64,000 nucleotides of DNA from Candidatus Cybelea sp. (GTDB taxonomy: Bacteria; Vulcanimicrobiota; Vulcanimicrobiia; Vulcanimicrobiales; Vulcanimicrobiaceae). Shown in pieces: positions 63,610 through 64,000 of the stretch. Within the stretch, counting starts at the first letter, position 1, and every line of letters begins with the position of its first letter. The stretch covers positions 1-64,000 of the forward strand of contig DASXFZ010000026.1 in NCBI GenBank assembly GCA_036489315.1. The letters are read 5' to 3'. A program made the position numbers and the translations under genes. The notes beneath the pieces are model-generated. The model worked only from the letters and a program-made list of their open reading frames with translations. It searched no databases and was not told where the DNA came from.

Positions 63610-63646
63610 GGCCAGAACTTTAGACGAGTTTTGGCCGTTTCTATTT
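63610..63646 (+). terminator. Hairpin downstream of tRNA-Pro
   Basis: GGCCAGAAC (63610-63618) pairs with GTTTTGGCC (63628-63636) with one G-T pair, followed by GTTTCTATTT. It is placed to end the joint HU/tRNA transcript. Confidence 0.5.
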
Positions 63647-63691
63647 AAGCGGTAAGGGGTTCGCACGCCGGCCCGCCCGAAGGCCCATTGT

Positions 63692-63991
63692 ATGAAGATC
63701 GGGACCCTCGAGATGAAGATCGCGCGCGTTGAGGGATTTCAAGTGAGGATTCGCACGTCGGACGGCCGCGATATTCGCTCGGACCGCGAAGGGATGCCGC
63801 CCTGGCCCTATGAAAAGGCCGCGCGCGACCGCTGGTCGGTCGCTCGCGACCGCTGGTCGGTCGCTCGCTGGAAGCAAGAGCGCTTTGTTAGCCTCTATCC
63901 GGGATTTGGTGTAGACGTGCTCGATGGCGATGGAACGCCCGTCGAGTTCGGGCAAACGCTGCTGGAGAGCGTTCGCGAAAGTTATGATTGA
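63692..63991 (+). CDS. Small hypothetical protein with a 21-bp internal duplication
   Basis: ATG 63692 gives 99 residues: MKIGTLEMKIARVEGFQVRIRTSDGRDIR, then two exact copies of RDRWSVA and a C-terminal YPGFGVDVLDGDGTPV. The frame ends at TGA 63989-63991. The composition is protein-like, but I recognise no family. The duplication is in frame. Confidence 0.6.
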   Translation: MKIGTLEMKIARVEGFQVRIRTSDGRDIRSDREGMPPWPYEKAARDRWSVARDRWSVARWKQERFVSLYPGFGVDVLDGDGTPVEFGQTLLESVRESYD

Positions 63992-64000
63992 CCCAGGTCA

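Overview
The window is about 64 kb of GC-rich bacterial chromosome packed with short-spaced and overlapping genes. GTG, TTG and 4-nt start/stop overlaps are common. Housekeeping gene order, three tRNAs and no phage, plasmid or CRISPR signature mark it as chromosomal. Many secreted lipoproteins, two sedolisin-type acid proteases, three PLC/acid-phosphatase-type phosphoesterases and a B12-dependent ribonucleotide reductase suggest a soil-type, possibly acid-tolerant, poorly cultured lineage. Candidatus Eremiobacterota (WPS-2) is my best guess, but it is inference and was not tested against a database.

Layout. (1) 1-7.4 kb is a cell-surface region: the end of one phosphoesterase, a divergent sedolisin/phosphoesterase pair, tRNA-Ile(GAT), and three paralogous propeller-like lipoproteins among repeats. 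(2) 7.4-14.3 kb holds a lytic transglycosylase-like gene facing a ribosome and fatty-acid operon: yceD, rpmF, fabH, fabD, fabG, acpP, ffh, rpsP, a KH protein and rimM. (3) 14.3-25.5 kb has mixed metabolic and envelope genes: YihY, an oxidoreductase/methyltransferase/dehydrogenase/DoxX operon, divergent polysaccharide deacetylase, SDR, secreted MsrA, S9 peptidase and a WGxxGxxG-type small protein. (4) 25.6-29.6 kb is one large Lhr-family helicase. (5) 29.6-38.8 kb returns to surface genes: two paralogous lipoproteins coupled to a BNR-propeller protein, a four-gene operon headed by a phosphoesterase, and a second divergent phosphoesterase/sedolisin pair. (6) 38.9-46.6 kb holds a small islet with damaged genes and then a 2281-codon class II ribonucleotide reductase (nrdJ) carrying three inteins, preceded by candidate NrdR boxes. 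(7) 46.8-50.8 kb holds yqeG, aroE, a PaiB-like gene, a frameshifted membrane protein, a DUF4139 gene with an in-frame TGA, and tRNA-Ser(GGA). (8) 50.9-60.4 kb is a co-directional run: histidine phosphatase, secreted protein, small membrane protein, RNA m5U methyltransferase, gatC, gatA, gatB, mutS2, tyrS. (9) 60.5-64 kb holds a GloVer-repeat lipoprotein, hslO, aroQ, an HU-type gene whose stop lies inside tRNA-Pro(GGG), and a small hypothetical gene.

The strongest unusual signal is nrdJ. Inteins 1 and 2 sit immediately before the two cysteines expected to be the thiyl-radical cysteine and one redox-pair cysteine, and intein 3 sits before a conserved TIGLVMD segment, so no active enzyme can form without splicing. 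The second is the phosphoesterase/sedolisin divergent pair, which occurs twice in independent places. Several genes (DUF6968-like, a 67-residue protein, a membrane protein, the DUF4139 gene, the S9 peptidase start) carry single-base lesions. These could be real decay or assembly errors and need reads to decide.
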